Assembly: GCF_014652275.1 (NCBI RefSeq)
Contig: NZ_BMYM01000002.1
Location: forward strand, 868,001-932,000
Length of the DNA: 64,000 bases
Source of the DNA: Parahalioglobus pacificus
GTDB lineage: Bacteria; Pseudomonadota; Gammaproteobacteria; Pseudomonadales; Halieaceae
Reading direction: 5' to 3'
Below are positions 36,862 through 45,796 of the stretch, one piece after another. Below the pieces are notes generated by a model. It was given only the letters and a program-made list of their open reading frames with translations, searched no databases and had not been told where the DNA came from. The position numbers were made by a program, and so were the translations under genes. Within the stretch, counting starts at the first letter, position 1, and each line of letters starts with the position of its first letter.

Positions 36862-37383
36862 ATGAAACATCTGCCTGTTGCCGGTAAGGCACTGACCGTG
36901 CTGTTCACAGCGGCATTTCTGGTAGCCTGTTCAAGCAGCGACACGAAGGAAGACGAAGCTGCAGCCGCTGCTGCCGCAGCCGCCGCAGAAGCCCGTGCCG
37001 CAGAGGAAGCTGCTGCTGCTGAAGCGCGTCGTGGCCAGGAGCGTCTGCGTGAAGCAGCCGTCGCCGTTGGCACTGTCTTCTACTTCGAATTCGACAGCTC
37101 AGCGCTGCTGCCTGAAGCCCAGCAAGCGCTGGACGCTCACATTGCACTGTTGGCCACCAATGACGACAAAGTGCGTCTGGAAGGTCACACCGATGAGCGC
37201 GGCACCCGCGAGTACAACTTGGCTCTGGGTGAGCGACGAGCCAATGCGGTTCGCGACTACATGACCCTTAACGGCATCGCCAGCTACCGCATTGAAACTG
37301 TCAGCTACGGTGAAGAGCAGCCAGTGGCCTACGGCTCTGGTGAGTCCAACTGGTCTCAGAACCGTCGCGTGGAACTCAAGTAA
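36862..37383 (+). CDS. pal: Peptidoglycan-associated lipoprotein Pal
   Basis: An outer-membrane lipoprotein that binds peptidoglycan. The lipobox LVAC places the lipid-bearing Cys near residue 24. A linker of about 35 residues, almost only Ala, Glu and Arg, is followed by the OmpA-like domain: [44 protein letters not shown] and the C-terminal QNRRVELK. The Ala-rich linker is longer than in E. coli. Confidence 0.96.
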   Translation: MKHLPVAGKALTVLFTAAFLVACSSSDTKEDEAAAAAAAAAAEARAAEEAAAAEARRGQERLREAAVAVGTVFYFEFDSSALLPEAQQALDAHIALLATNDDKVRLEGHTDERGTREYNLALGERRANAVRDYMTLNGIASYRIETVSYGEEQPVAYGSGESNWSQNRRVELK

Positions 37384-37393
37384 CGGGTAGATC

Positions 37394-38398
37394 ATGCGGA
37401 TAGCAAAACTGTTTGCAGCGAGCGGGCTGGCCCTTTTGGCCGGCCCGTTTTGCTTATCGGCACTGGCCCAGAGCTATGTTGATGTAGAAGCAGAGCGCGC
37501 AGCTGCAAAGCAGCAGGCGCCGAGCACGTCGTCAACGCCCAGCACCACGGCACCTCAGGAGAGCACCGGGGTTCGTAGCTATGGGATTGGTAATGCACCT
37601 GCCGCAACCGGAACGACTGGTACTGGCACACAAAGCAGTGCCTATACGGGCTCCAGCCTACCGCCCACGACGGGTATGGCTCCGATCAGTGGCACGGTAG
37701 CACCGACCGTTTCGCAGCCGGCCAATACTGCCCCTGCGCCCATCGCCGGGCAGGGACAATCAGCGGGCAACCTGCTCTATCAGGTTCAACAGCTGCAGCA
37801 GGAGGTGATGCGTCTCAATGGCATCGTTGAGGAGCAGGCGTTCGAGCTGCGCACGCTCAAGCAGCAAAGCTTGGAGCGTTACGTTGATATCGACAAGCGC
37901 CTCAGTGCACTGTCGGGCGGCGCGCCGGTCACAGGCGCAGCGTCCGGTACATCCGCTGCTGCGGGTGCCAGCAGCACGGCTGCAGTAGGTGGGGCAAGTT
38001 CCGGAGCGCCGGCGCAACCGGGTGAGGCTGATGCTTATCGAGCTGCTTACGCACTGGTTCGCGGGCAACAGTTCGACCAGGCTGTCGATGCCTTCCGCCA
38101 GTTCCTGGAGAATTATCCAGCGGGTAAGTTTGCCGCGAATGCCCACTACTGGCTGGGTGAGTTGTACCTGGTGATTACACCACCCGACCCTGAATCTGCA
38201 CGTCAGTCATTTACTCTGCTGATTGATCAGTACCCTGACAACAGTAAGGTGCCCGATGCCCTGTACAAACTGGGCCGCGTGCACTTCATGAAGGGCAACA
38301 GTCAGCGCTCTCGTGAGTTTCTCAATCGGGTGATCGCCGAATACGGCGATAGCTCTGCCGCCAAACTGGCTCAGGAATTCCTGGACCAGAACTTCTAG
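37394..38398 (+). CDS. cpoB: Cell division coordinator CpoB (YbgF)
   Basis: A periplasmic protein that couples Tol-Pal with PBP1B activity at division. A signal peptide ends near ALAQ (residue 24). It is followed by a Ser/Thr/Ala/Pro-rich stretch, a trimerising coiled coil (QVQQLQQEVMRLNGIVEEQAFELRTL, about residues 130-155), another low-complexity linker, and TPR repeats in the last 120 residues (YRAAYALVRGQQFDQAVDAFRQFLENYP). The low-complexity segments make it longer than E. coli CpoB (334 against 263 residues). Confidence 0.94.
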   Translation: MRIAKLFAASGLALLAGPFCLSALAQSYVDVEAERAAAKQQAPSTSSTPSTTAPQESTGVRSYGIGNAPAATGTTGTGTQSSAYTGSSLPPTTGMAPISGTVAPTVSQPANTAPAPIAGQGQSAGNLLYQVQQLQQEVMRLNGIVEEQAFELRTLKQQSLERYVDIDKRLSALSGGAPVTGAASGTSAAAGASSTAAVGGASSGAPAQPGEADAYRAAYALVRGQQFDQAVDAFRQFLENYPAGKFAANAHYWLGELYLVITPPDPESARQSFTLLIDQYPDNSKVPDALYKLGRVHFMKGNSQRSREFLNRVIAEYGDSSAAKLAQEFLDQNF

Positions 38399-38420
38399 GC
38401 CCCCTGCGAGCCGACTCGAT

Positions 38421-39101
38421 ATGTCTGTTGTAAACTCCCCCGCAGTTGCTGATACCGATCAGCAACTGCGCATCACCGAAATTTTCTATTCCCTGCAGGG
38501 AGAGGCGAGGACCGTGGGCTTGCCCACCGTCTTCGTCCGGCTGACGGGATGCCCGTTGCGCTGTGTGTACTGCGATACCGCTTACGCCTTTACAGGCGGT
38601 GATATGCGGACGCTTGAAAGCATTACGGCCGAAGTGGCGAGCCACAGTCCCGCTTACGTGACGGTGACCGGAGGCGAACCCCTGGCGCAGCCCAACTGCC
38701 TGCCGCTGCTGGCGCAACTTTGCGACGCAGGCTATGAGGTGTCCTTGGAAACCAGTGGGGCCATGAGTGTGGCGCAAGTCGACCCGCGGGTTGTCAAAGT
38801 GCTGGATTTAAAGACCCCGGCGTCCGCGGAGATGTCCCGCAATGACTACGGCAATATCGACTACTTAACCCTCATTGATCAGGTGAAATTCGTGATATGC
38901 GACCGCGCGGATTATGAGTGGGCCCGTTTTAAGCTGGATGAATTCGGGCTCGCTAATAAGGTCTCTGACGTATTGTTCTCTCCGAGTCACGGGCAACTCA
39001 GTGCCCGCGAGTTAGCCGAGTGGATATTGGCAGACAACCTGCCTGTGCGGTTGCAACTGCAGCTGCACAAGCTGCTGTGGAATGACGAGCCGGGGCATTG
39101 A
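38421..39101 (+). CDS. queE: 7-carboxy-7-deazaguanine synthase
   Basis: A radical-SAM enzyme in queuosine and 7-deazapurine synthesis that contracts the ring of carboxytetrahydropterin. The cluster motif CxxxCxxC is CPLRCVYC near residue 43, with [24 protein letters not shown] before it and VTGGEPLAQ after it. It has 226 residues. It is followed at once by queC, the next pathway enzyme. Confidence 0.95.
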   Translation: MSVVNSPAVADTDQQLRITEIFYSLQGEARTVGLPTVFVRLTGCPLRCVYCDTAYAFTGGDMRTLESITAEVASHSPAYVTVTGGEPLAQPNCLPLLAQLCDAGYEVSLETSGAMSVAQVDPRVVKVLDLKTPASAEMSRNDYGNIDYLTLIDQVKFVICDRADYEWARFKLDEFGLANKVSDVLFSPSHGQLSARELAEWILADNLPVRLQLQLHKLLWNDEPGH

Positions 39102-39781
39102 TGGGCAGCACCGCAAAGAAGGCCGTCATATTGGTGAGTGGTGGACTGGATTCCACCACCGTGTTGGCTATGGCAAAAAAACAGGGCTATGCCTGTTACA
39201 CCTTGAGCTTTGATTACGGGCAACGCCATCGCGCGGAACTCAATGCGGCGCATCGGGTCTCCGGCGCTTACGCTGACGTAGAGCATAAGGTGGTTTCGCT
39301 CAATCTCGACAGCATTGGCGGCTCAGCGCTGACCGACACCGACATTGATGTCCCCGAGGGAGAGACCGACGGGATCCCGATTACCTATGTGCCGGCACGA
39401 AATACGGTGTTCCTGTCCATTGCACTGGGTTGGGCGGAAGTGCTGGGCGCACAAGATATTTTTATTGGTGTGAACGCGGTGGATTATTCAGGCTATCCGG
39501 ATTGTCGCCCTGAATTCATAGCCGCGTTTGAGGCCACGGCGAACCTTGCGACCAAGGTCGGCGTTGAGGGTGAACGCATCACTATCCATACACCGCTGAT
39601 TGATATGACCAAAGGCGAAATCATTAACACGGGTCTGGAATTACGCGTGGATTACAGCCAGACAGTCTCATGTTACCAGGCCACAGACGACGGTCTCGCT
39701 TGCGGACGCTGTGACAGCTGCAGGCTGCGGCGGCAGGGCTTCCTCGACGCTGGTGTGGCCGATCCTACGCGCTATCAGTAG
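39101..39781 (+). CDS. queC: 7-cyano-7-deazaguanine synthase
   Basis: Converts 7-carboxy-7-deazaguanine to preQ0 with ATP and ammonia. The PP-loop [21 protein letters not shown] opens the protein. The C-terminal zinc site is formed by [17 protein letters not shown]. The ATG at 39101 overlaps the queE stop by one base; a TTG one codon upstream is possible. The pair supplies queuosine precursor; further que genes are not in the window. Confidence 0.96.
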   Translation: MGSTAKKAVILVSGGLDSTTVLAMAKKQGYACYTLSFDYGQRHRAELNAAHRVSGAYADVEHKVVSLNLDSIGGSALTDTDIDVPEGETDGIPITYVPARNTVFLSIALGWAEVLGAQDIFIGVNAVDYSGYPDCRPEFIAAFEATANLATKVGVEGERITIHTPLIDMTKGEIINTGLELRVDYSQTVSCYQATDDGLACGRCDSCRLRRQGFLDAGVADPTRYQ

Positions 39782-39818
39782 TAGTTTTTTACCCCGGTTT
39801 TCGGGCTCGAAAAATCGC

Positions 39819-39846
39819 TTGAGTTCTCCTTCGAAATCCGTACTAT
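39819..39846 (+). promoter_or_regulatory. Promoter of tRNA-Lys
   Basis: TTGAGT (39819-39824) and TACTAT (39841-39846) are spaced by 16 bases and lie 44 bases before the mature tRNA 5' end, in the gap after queC. Confidence 0.5.
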
Positions 39847-39889
39847 ACGCACCTCGCGTCAGGGGCATCGCTTTTGTCGCGGCAGTTTC

Positions 39890-39965
39890 GGGCCGTTAGC
39901 TCAGTTGGTAGAGCAGTTGGCTTTTAACCAATTGGTCGCTGGTTCGAGCCCAGCACGGCCCACCA
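39890..39965 (+). tRNA. tRNA-Lys (UUU)
   Basis: A 76-base cloverleaf with encoded CCA. The acceptor stem GGGCCGT pairs with ACGGCCC, the D-loop has AGCTCAGTTGGTAGAGC, and the anticodon loop CTTTTAA carries the UUU anticodon. The T-arm has GGTTCGAGCCC with one wobble or mismatch region. It closely matches E. coli tRNA-Lys. A strong terminator follows. The 3' side borders DNA that looks foreign, and tRNA genes are common integration sites. Confidence 0.97.
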
Positions 39966-39970
39966 TATCG

Positions 39971-40002
39971 AAACCCGTTCCCACCAGGGAGCGGGTTTTT
40001 TT
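39971..40002 (+). terminator. Intrinsic terminator after tRNA-Lys
   Basis: AAACCCGTTCCC (39971-39982) pairs with GGGAGCGGGTTT (39987-39998) over 12 bp with one G-T pair and a 4-base loop, and the stem runs into a T tract ending at 40002. Confidence 0.9.
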
Positions 40003-40061
40003 ATGGCCGGTCGTCTGGCGAGATCCACCGTTCGACAAAATGCGATTCCAGGAGCGTTGTG

Positions 40062-40114
40062 GGGACATGTCCCGCTAATTAGCGATTGAAGGACTCGGGG
40101 TCGTGAATCGCTAA
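40062..40114. repeat. Stacked palindromes and inverted repeat behind tRNA-Lys
   Basis: GGGACATGTCCC (40062-40073) is a perfect 12-bp palindrome. It is followed without gap by the perfect 10-bp palindrome GCTAATTAGC (40074-40083). TTAGCGATT (40079-40087) then pairs with AATCGCTAA (40106-40114). GGGGACA/TGTCCCC-type arms are seen in REP-like elements of IS200-type transposases, but no transposase is present here. Confidence 0.6.
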
Positions 40115-40168
40115 GATGTACACGATGCGATAAGACTTCCTCATGGGCGTACAGCCCGGGCACAGCGC

Positions 40169-40576
40169 TCAAATCAGCACTCCGACGATTAGCATGGCTG
40201 CGACAGCCATCGTCGTCGTGATGGCCCCTGTTCTTCGATCCTTGAGCCACCCAGACAGGCCGATACTCGCGAGCAGGGAAAGCATACCGAGGGCCATGGA
40301 AAGAGCACTCGTTAAACGAATCCACTTTAGGGCTCCGAAACCATCCTCGGCATCGACAAGGCCAGTCTGAATGCCATTAACGGCCGCAACCGACGAAGCT
40401 GCACAGACGATGAAGCAGCAAGCAGCAGCGGCCGATGAAACCACGATCCAGCCTCCGACCGACTTCTGGGAATCCACGGCCACAATCGCCGCCAGAAAGG
40501 TCGCGGAGAACCCGCCCAGAAAAGCGGACAGTAAAACCAGCTGCTCCATGATTCCCAGAATTTGATCGCTGCTCAA
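40169..40576 (-). CDS. Hypothetical four-helix membrane protein
   Basis: A 135-residue protein that I do not recognise. Four hydrophobic segments are visible at about residues 12-30, 40-62, 85-108 and 118-135, with charged loops between them, so it is an integral membrane protein. The start is TTG with GAGG eight bases upstream; an internal Met at residue 10 is the alternative. It lies alone in the block of unusual content behind tRNA-Lys and has no informative neighbour. Confidence 0.6.
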   Translation of the reverse strand: MSSDQILGIMEQLVLLSAFLGGFSATFLAAIVAVDSQKSVGGWIVVSSAAAACCFIVCAASSVAAVNGIQTGLVDAEDGFGALKWIRLTSALSMALGMLSLLASIGLSGWLKDRRTGAITTTMAVAAMLIVGVLI

Positions 40577-40708
40577 TGAGCTGTCCTCTTTGCTACTTTG
40601 CTACGGAAACGATGAAGACGTGCACCTGATCCTGACCTGTGACTGCGGCTAGCTATCATCTAGCCGACGCTGGTCGACTGCGAAATTGACCTTCGAGGTA
40701 ACCCAGGC

Positions 40709-40942
40709 TCACACCTCTGGGTTCTCTTGCTCGACAAAGGCATGCATCTTGATCAGCCGATCGACATCAAACTCATCTTCGAACATCTTTGCAAAGCTCC
40801 AGCACGCCATTGCCAGGTGCCAGCTGTGCTCGGCAGAGTTCCCGCGACGATCGCCGCCGCGGATGTAGGTGCGGCGCTCGACCGCCTTGAGATCGTCCAG
40901 GTGCAGGAAAAAATCGGTCAGGTCGCCTAGCCGTTCCGTCAT
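40709..40942 (-). pseudogene. Truncated HD-domain phosphohydrolase
   Basis: The frame starts MTERLGDLTDFFLHLDDLKAVERR and contains GNSAEHSWHLAMACWSFAKMF, which matches the first half of YfbR/HD_3-type nucleotide hydrolases (the EHS metal-binding motif). The next conserved segment, with the HD pair and the following Glu/Asp residues, is missing: after DRLIKMH the sequence leaves the family and stops at 77 residues. It looks like the remainder of a deletion or recombination. The ATG overlaps the stop of the upstream small gene in an ATGA, a sign of former coupling. Confidence 0.6.
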
Positions 40943-41106
40943 GCCGACGAACTCTTGCGGATAAGAGACGCTGCAAGGATGGCAAATGGGCCGAACAGCT
41001 GCCCGAGGACGACCCACAGCGCGCCGTTGCCGCCCCGAGTTGTTGCGATCTTCCAGGCAATGCCGCCACAAATAATCCAGAACACAGCGATGGCGTAAGA
41101 TGTCAT
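40939..41106 (-). CDS. 55-residue membrane protein, translationally coupled
   Basis: A very small frame that reads MTSYAIAVFWIICGGIAWK, then a short loop, then WVVLGQLFGPFAILAASLIRK. Two hydrophobic helices are clear, with a Gly/Asn/Thr/Arg-rich turn between them (TTRGGNG). A good ribosome site, GGAGG, sits 7 bases before the ATG. Its stop overlaps the ATG of the truncated HD gene. The pattern of turn-Gly-Ala-Leu-Trp-hydrophobic helix occurs in many tiny membrane proteins of unknown role. Confidence 0.6.
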   Translation of the reverse strand: MTSYAIAVFWIICGGIAWKIATTRGGNGALWVVLGQLFGPFAILAASLIRKSSSA

Positions 41107-41109
41107 TGG

Positions 41110-41331
41110 GTGTCCTCCGTTAACCCTCTGCAGATAACTGTAGCACTCAGCGGCGCGATCCAGCCAGACATGCTGGTGAGCAGCGGGACCGGTGACGATG
41201 GCAACTACGCCGGAGCCTGGCTCGGCATGAGTAGGGCGGTATCGGTCACCGCCACAGCGAAAAGGTCAGGCACGCGAGGCGTCGCTCTGCGAGTCAAGCA
41301 ACAGGTCACTATCGAGAGGGTTCACCAATGA
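41110..41331 (+). CDS. Possible phage-remnant fragment
   Basis: A 73-residue frame from a GTG that ends in an ATGA overlap with the following gene, which suggests former coupling. Its start lies over the ribosome site of the divergent 55-residue gene, only 3 bases from that gene's ATG, so the annotated start is unlikely and the frame may be the tail of a larger lost gene. No family was recognised. Confidence 0.3.
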   Translation: MSSVNPLQITVALSGAIQPDMLVSSGTGDDGNYAGAWLGMSRAVSVTATAKRSGTRGVALRVKQQVTIERVHQ

Positions 41332-41585
41332 GCGCCAATCTATACCTGGCACTGAAAAAGCTACTGCCGACCCAAACCAAACAGGTGGGTCAGATCGTCG
41401 CCAAGCGCGCGGGCGGCACGCTGGAGATCGAATCTGCCGAGGGCGGCCGCCAGATTATCGCGGGAGATGGCAATGTTGGTGACTATGTTTTTCACCAGGG
41501 CGGCCGTGTGACAGGCGCTGCGCCCAACCTTTCACCAATCAACATCCTTGTCTCATCCGAAACAGAAACTTCAGACAGCAAATAG
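41328..41585 (+). CDS. Small phage-like protein
   Basis: An 85-residue protein beginning MSANLYLALKKLLPTQTKQVG, followed by alternating polar strands (GQIVAKRAGGTLEIESAEGG, GDYVFHQGGRVTGAAP). This resembles a small beta-rich protein found in tail or structural modules of temperate siphophages, judged by recollection only. It overlaps the preceding frame by four bases. A terminator follows at 41674. It looks like a leftover of a prophage that once lay beside tRNA-Lys. Confidence 0.5.
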   Translation: MSANLYLALKKLLPTQTKQVGQIVAKRAGGTLEIESAEGGRQIIAGDGNVGDYVFHQGGRVTGAAPNLSPINILVSSETETSDSK

Positions 41586-42208
41586 GCGGGTGAATTGCCC
41601 CCCATAGAAAAATGGAAAGCCAGGCAATACGCGGCCTTTAAAACTGAAAATCCAAAACCTGTGGGGGCTGAGTGCTCCGCACTGCGGGGCGTTTTTTTAC
41701 GCACCAGTGAAATAAGCATGTTTCCCATGCCTCATGGTCCGGTAGGTATTACAATTTTTATCACTTTCTTATCCAAGCGTTCGGCAGACGTAACCTCGTT
41801 TGTAAAGCACAAAGGCTAAGTTGTTCTCCCCGCTGGGCAAACGCACAACACCATGGGAACAATCACATGGACTTCGCACTAGCGGTAGATGAGTCAGGTG
41901 TGTTGGCCAGCAACGGTTCATAGGCAAGCTCGACACAGCGCAGAAGTGAGAAAGGCGGCACATTGACCGTAAAGACACCTTAGTACATAGTCAAAGGCGT
42001 GGTATTACACGTTGAAAATAGCGAAGCCACTTTGCAGCGAGGTCAACATGATGAGTGCAAAGAAGAGCTAGCCGCAACCACTGCACATAAGGGTGCACTT
42101 AAGCAAAAGTTGCGATCAGTATGGTCATCGTGAGCGAGCCAAATAATCCCGGAAAAGCGATTGGAAGGGACGTCTGAAGTGGCCCGCTCCAGTCCTAGGA
42201 GGTACACA
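41586..42208. other. Gene-poor, AT-richer stretch before the sulfatase
   Basis: Apart from the terminator at 41674-41698 and the ribosome site at 42198-42203, no gene, RNA or repeat was recognised in these 623 bases. Short open frames on both strands resemble nothing known. The base composition is visibly more AT-rich than the core genome around it. Confidence 0.5.
41674..41698 (+). terminator. Intrinsic terminator after the phage-like gene
   Basis: GCTCCGC (41674-41680) pairs with GCGGGGC (41684-41690) around an ACT loop with one G-T pair, followed by GTTTTTTT to 41698. Confidence 0.75.
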
Positions 42209-44617
42209 ATGATGTACGCATTACTGAGAATTCGCGGCCTCTCGGTAGCAGCGCTGTCGTTGTTCCTGACGACAAGCTTTGCGAGTTTGTCGTTAGCACA
42301 AGAAACGCTTCCCTTCCCAAGCAAGCCCTCAGACAGCATCGCTAAGCGCACCATTCAGGATTCAGTGTACAAGCCGGGACCGCAGGTGAATCGGTTATCC
42401 GAGAATGCCCCTAACATTGTTGTCGTGTTAATTGATGATGTTGGACCGGCGCAGTCCAGCACCTTCGGTGGTGATATCGCGACGCCCACAATGGATCGGC
42501 TAGTGGCAGAGGGCATTGCCTATACCAGATTTCACACGACAGCTATGTGTTCACCCACACGGGCATCACTCCTCACAGGACGCAACCACCATTGGGTGGG
42601 TAACGGGCAAATTGCAGAACTCGCCAACGATTGGGATGGTTATTCAGGCGTAATTCCCAAGACCAGTGCCACGGTGGCAGAGGTTTTGAACAATTATGGC
42701 TACCGCACCGGAGCTTGGGGGAAGTGGCACAATACGCCCGCCACTGAAACTACAGCTGCAGGCCCCTTTGACAACTGGCCGACGGGATATGGCTTCGATT
42801 ATTTCTATGGATTCCTCGCAGGAGAGGCCTCCCAGTGGTCGCCTAACTTGGTGCGCAATACTACCTATGTGGATCACCCAAAAACGTCTGGCGGCAATGA
42901 GCACTATCACATTAGCGAGGACCTTGCTGATGACGCTATCAAATGGCTGCGCGAGCACAATGCCTTTGCTCCGGATAAACCCTTTTTCATGTATTGGGCG
43001 CCTGGAGCAGTTCATGGGCCACACCAAGTGCCTAAAGAGTGGGCCGACAAGTATTCAGGGGTTTACGATGCTGGATGGGATGCCGCCCGGGAAAGATATT
43101 TTGCTAACGCCAAGGCGAAAGGCTGGATTCCGAAGGATGCTGAACTCACGCCACGTTCTGAGACTATGGTTGGCTGGGACGAAATCCCGGAAGGCGAGCG
43201 CGACTTCCAGAGGCGCCTCATGGAGGTTTTTGCGGGTTTCACTGAGCACGTAGACGCTCAGGTGGGTCGAGTCGTCGATGAGATCGATAATCTCGGCTAT
43301 GGAGACAACACACTCATCTTCTACATCTGGGGTGACAATGGCGCCTCGGCGGAAGGTCAGTCGGGTACCATCAGCGAGCTACTAGCACAAAATGGTATTC
43401 CGACCACTACGACGCAGCATATCAACGCATTGGAAGAGCTCGGGGGGCTTGAGGTCTTGGGCTCCGAATTAACCGATAACATGTACCACTCTGGCTGGGC
43501 GTGGGCAGGAGCTACGCCCTATAAGTCCACCAAGCTGGTCGCTGCACATTTCGGCGGTACACGCAACCCAATGGCTGTACGTTGGCCGGCACAGATCACG
43601 CCGGGCACCCCAAATCGTTCACAATTTCATCACGTGAATGATGTTGTGCCGACGATTTACGAGGTGCTCAATATAACGCCGCCAAACACAGTAAACGGCT
43701 TCGCGCAGGACCCCATACATGGTGTCAGCATGGCCTACACGTTCGATGATCCGACCGCGGCCGGCGAACTCAGCACTCAGTACTTTGAAATTATGGGAAG
43801 CCGAGGCATCTACCACGATGGCTGGTTTGCGAGTGCATTTGGGCCGAGAACGCCCTGGGTGCCGGGGCTCCCTGCAGGGTTTTTTAACGAAAAAGGACAG
43901 TTGGCTTGGCACCCGGATAACGACGTCTGGGAACTCTACAATCTCGAGGATGACTGGTCTCAGTCGAATGACCTCGCCGCTGAGATGCCGGAGAAACTGT
44001 CTGAAATGCAGGCTCTCTTTGAACGAGAGTTTGAGAGAAACAGGGGGTTTCCGGTCGGTGGAGGCCTCTTTGTCCCGGTGATGCGCCCAGATCTTGCACC
44101 TAAGTCACCTTACCGGGAATGGAAGCTCTCCGGAGACATCAATCGCATGCCGTCGTTCGTAGCGCCGCGGATTGGCGCGCAAGCGAACAGAGTCACAATG
44201 GATGTCAATGTGCCGAAGAACGCAGAAGGTGTTCTCTATGCACTGGGTGGATTCGCTGGTGGTGTCGCAGTATATGTTGTCGACGGCATTTTGTCGTTCG
44301 AATACAATTTGTTCCAGATAGAGCGCACCCACATTAGAGCTGACAACCGCTTGTCTGAGGGTTTACACCGTATTGAAGTTATCACCGAGATTATTGACGC
44401 ATCGAGGGCTGCACCTATCCGAGTCACGCTTATGGTTGATGGAGAAGCTGTCGCCGATGGCGTTGTTCCGGTGACAGCGCAGCTTGGCTTCGCTCCTAAC
44501 GAAACCTTCGATGTCGGGGTCGATTTGCAGTCGCCGGTGTCCATTGACTACTACGACCGAGGCGCATTTGCTTTTAATGGTGAGATTTCGGTCGTGCAGG
44601 TTAAATACACGGATTAG
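42209..44617 (+). CDS. Arylsulfatase, exported, formylglycine type
   Basis: A sulfatase (PF00884) of about 802 residues. The start at 42209 follows the ribosome site AGGAGG by 5 bases and gives a signal peptide ending SLAQ near residue 31. The core begins NIVVVLIDDVG with metal-binding Asp76-Asp77. The CxPxR motif is CSPTR at Cys114, the residue converted to formylglycine, followed by the LTGRNHH helix. A beta-rich domain of about 250 residues fills the C-terminus. The substrate is a sulfated polymer or small ester and cannot be named. No formylglycine-generating enzyme lies in the window. Confidence 0.9.
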   Translation: MMYALLRIRGLSVAALSLFLTTSFASLSLAQETLPFPSKPSDSIAKRTIQDSVYKPGPQVNRLSENAPNIVVVLIDDVGPAQSSTFGGDIATPTMDRLVAEGIAYTRFHTTAMCSPTRASLLTGRNHHWVGNGQIAELANDWDGYSGVIPKTSATVAEVLNNYGYRTGAWGKWHNTPATETTAAGPFDNWPTGYGFDYFYGFLAGEASQWSPNLVRNTTYVDHPKTSGGNEHYHISEDLADDAIKWLREHNAFAPDKPFFMYWAPGAVHGPHQVPKEWADKYSGVYDAGWDAARERYFANAKAKGWIPKDAELTPRSETMVGWDEIPEGERDFQRRLMEVFAGFTEHVDAQVGRVVDEIDNLGYGDNTLIFYIWGDNGASAEGQSGTISELLAQNGIPTTTTQHINALEELGGLEVLGSELTDNMYHSGWAWAGATPYKSTKLVAAHFGGTRNPMAVRWPAQITPGTPNRSQFHHVNDVVPTIYEVLNITPPNTVNGFAQDPIHGVSMAYTFDDPTAAGELSTQYFEIMGSRGIYHDGWFASAFGPRTPWVPGLPAGFFNEKGQLAWHPDNDVWELYNLEDDWSQSNDLAAEMPEKLSEMQALFEREFERNRGFPVGGGLFVPVMRPDLAPKSPYREWKLSGDINRMPSFVAPRIGAQANRVTMDVNVPKNAEGVLYALGGFAGGVAVYVVDGILSFEYNLFQIERTHIRADNRLSEGLHRIEVITEIIDASRAAPIRVTLMVDGEAVADGVVPVTAQLGFAPNETFDVGVDLQSPVSIDYYDRGAFAFNGEISVVQVKYTD

Positions 44618-44754
44618 GTTCGAGGCGGCAAAACGAAATATCCGCAAACTTGTTTGTCCAAGCCATGTTATTTGTAACTCGAACAGAAAACCCCCAGTGA
44701 CGGCCAGATTCAGGTTCTAGAGCAGGTAGCGGAGACACAATAGAGAGCAACTTC

Positions 44755-45489
44755 ATGAAATCGGTTGTAACATTTTTGGCGCGTTGTTTAGGTGTGCTCT
44801 GCGCTGCCAATGCCTCACATGCACTGGGTGCTGAGTGGAGCTACGATGCTTCTATTTACTTGTTCGCGACTGATACCGACCAAACAATCACAAACTCTGC
44901 GGGAACGATCGAGGGTACTTTGAGCTTCAGTGACGCGCTCGATAATCTGGATTTCGCGTTCATGGGCGGGTTTGGCGCTAGAAATGGCAGGTGGAGTTTT
45001 ATTTCTGACTACCAGTACTACGATTTGTCTTTTTCAGACGCAACGCCAGGGCCCGCTTTTTCCGATCTCAATACAGATTTAGAAATGCGGATTCTTAACG
45101 GTTACCTCGCCTACCGGGTACACGAAAACAAAAGGGTGCAGGTGGATATCGCAAGCGGTTTCCGATGGTTCAGCATAGACACGACGATGGCCCTCATACC
45201 GGACGGCCCCTCGAAATTGGTAGATGACGACTGGTTTGATCCCCTTATTGGTATTCGCGCGCGTTTTCCGGTCTCAGATCAATTGTCAGGAACGGGCAGC
45301 TTCGATTACGGCGGCTTCCGTAGCGGCAGCGAAACGTGGCAGGCGCTATTCACGGTTGACTACGCGTTGAACGATGGCTGGTTGCTGCGTGGCGGTTATC
45401 GGTACATTTCTATCGATCACGATGCGCAAAACGCCGATTTGGAGCTCAGCCAGTCCGGTCTCGTACTGGGCGTTACCTTCCGGTTTTGA
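44755..45489 (+). CDS. Outer-membrane beta-barrel protein
   Basis: A 244-residue protein with a signal peptide ending near ALGA and then alternating amphipathic strands rich in aromatic residues (WSYDASIYLFAT, GRWSFISDYQYYDLSF, GWLLRGGYRYISIDHD). It ends in a C-terminal Phe (GVTFRF), the BAM recognition signal. About eight to ten strands are likely, similar to OmpW/OmpA-type small barrels. It lies 137 bases after the sulfatase and may serve uptake or anchoring for it. Confidence 0.8.
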   Translation: MKSVVTFLARCLGVLCAANASHALGAEWSYDASIYLFATDTDQTITNSAGTIEGTLSFSDALDNLDFAFMGGFGARNGRWSFISDYQYYDLSFSDATPGPAFSDLNTDLEMRILNGYLAYRVHENKRVQVDIASGFRWFSIDTTMALIPDGPSKLVDDDWFDPLIGIRARFPVSDQLSGTGSFDYGGFRSGSETWQALFTVDYALNDGWLLRGGYRYISIDHDAQNADLELSQSGLVLGVTFRF

Positions 45490-45796
45490 GAACAGTGAAA
45501 TAAACGCTCCACTTCGTATGATTTGTAGATGTTTGCTGGGAGTTGTCCATGGGCGCGGGCATCGCATAAAAAGTCACGGTTTTCGGCGGAGTCTCCACGC
45601 GGACATACTGTGGGAAGTGACCGCAAGGTTCACGAGCCAGAACCTCGCATTGGTCGGCTAGCGTTTGGTGCCGCCACTAACAAGCTGGCACCTCCTACTA
45701 CGTCTATCCGTTGGCTGGTCAAACCTTGTGCTCGGCATCGTCTGGACGTACCCGCTGGGGGGTCGGATCAATGCAGCTTTCAGGACCTTTCTTGGG
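45490..45796. other. Intergenic stretch at the right edge of the island
   Basis: No gene, RNA or terminator was recognised in these 307 bases between the convergent barrel gene and acetoacetyl-CoA synthetase gene. Only a short inverted repeat (AGGTTC/GAACCT near 45630-45650) is visible. Confidence 0.4.

Noticed and set aside
41595-41819. 74-codon frame before the sulfatase
   Set aside because: It runs through the intrinsic terminator at 41674-41698 and shows no family pattern.
45620-45670. Possible copy of the tRNA-Lys 3' end as right attachment site
   Set aside because: Only short, gapped similarity (ATTGGTCG and GGTTC words) is present; a true att repeat would be longer and exact.
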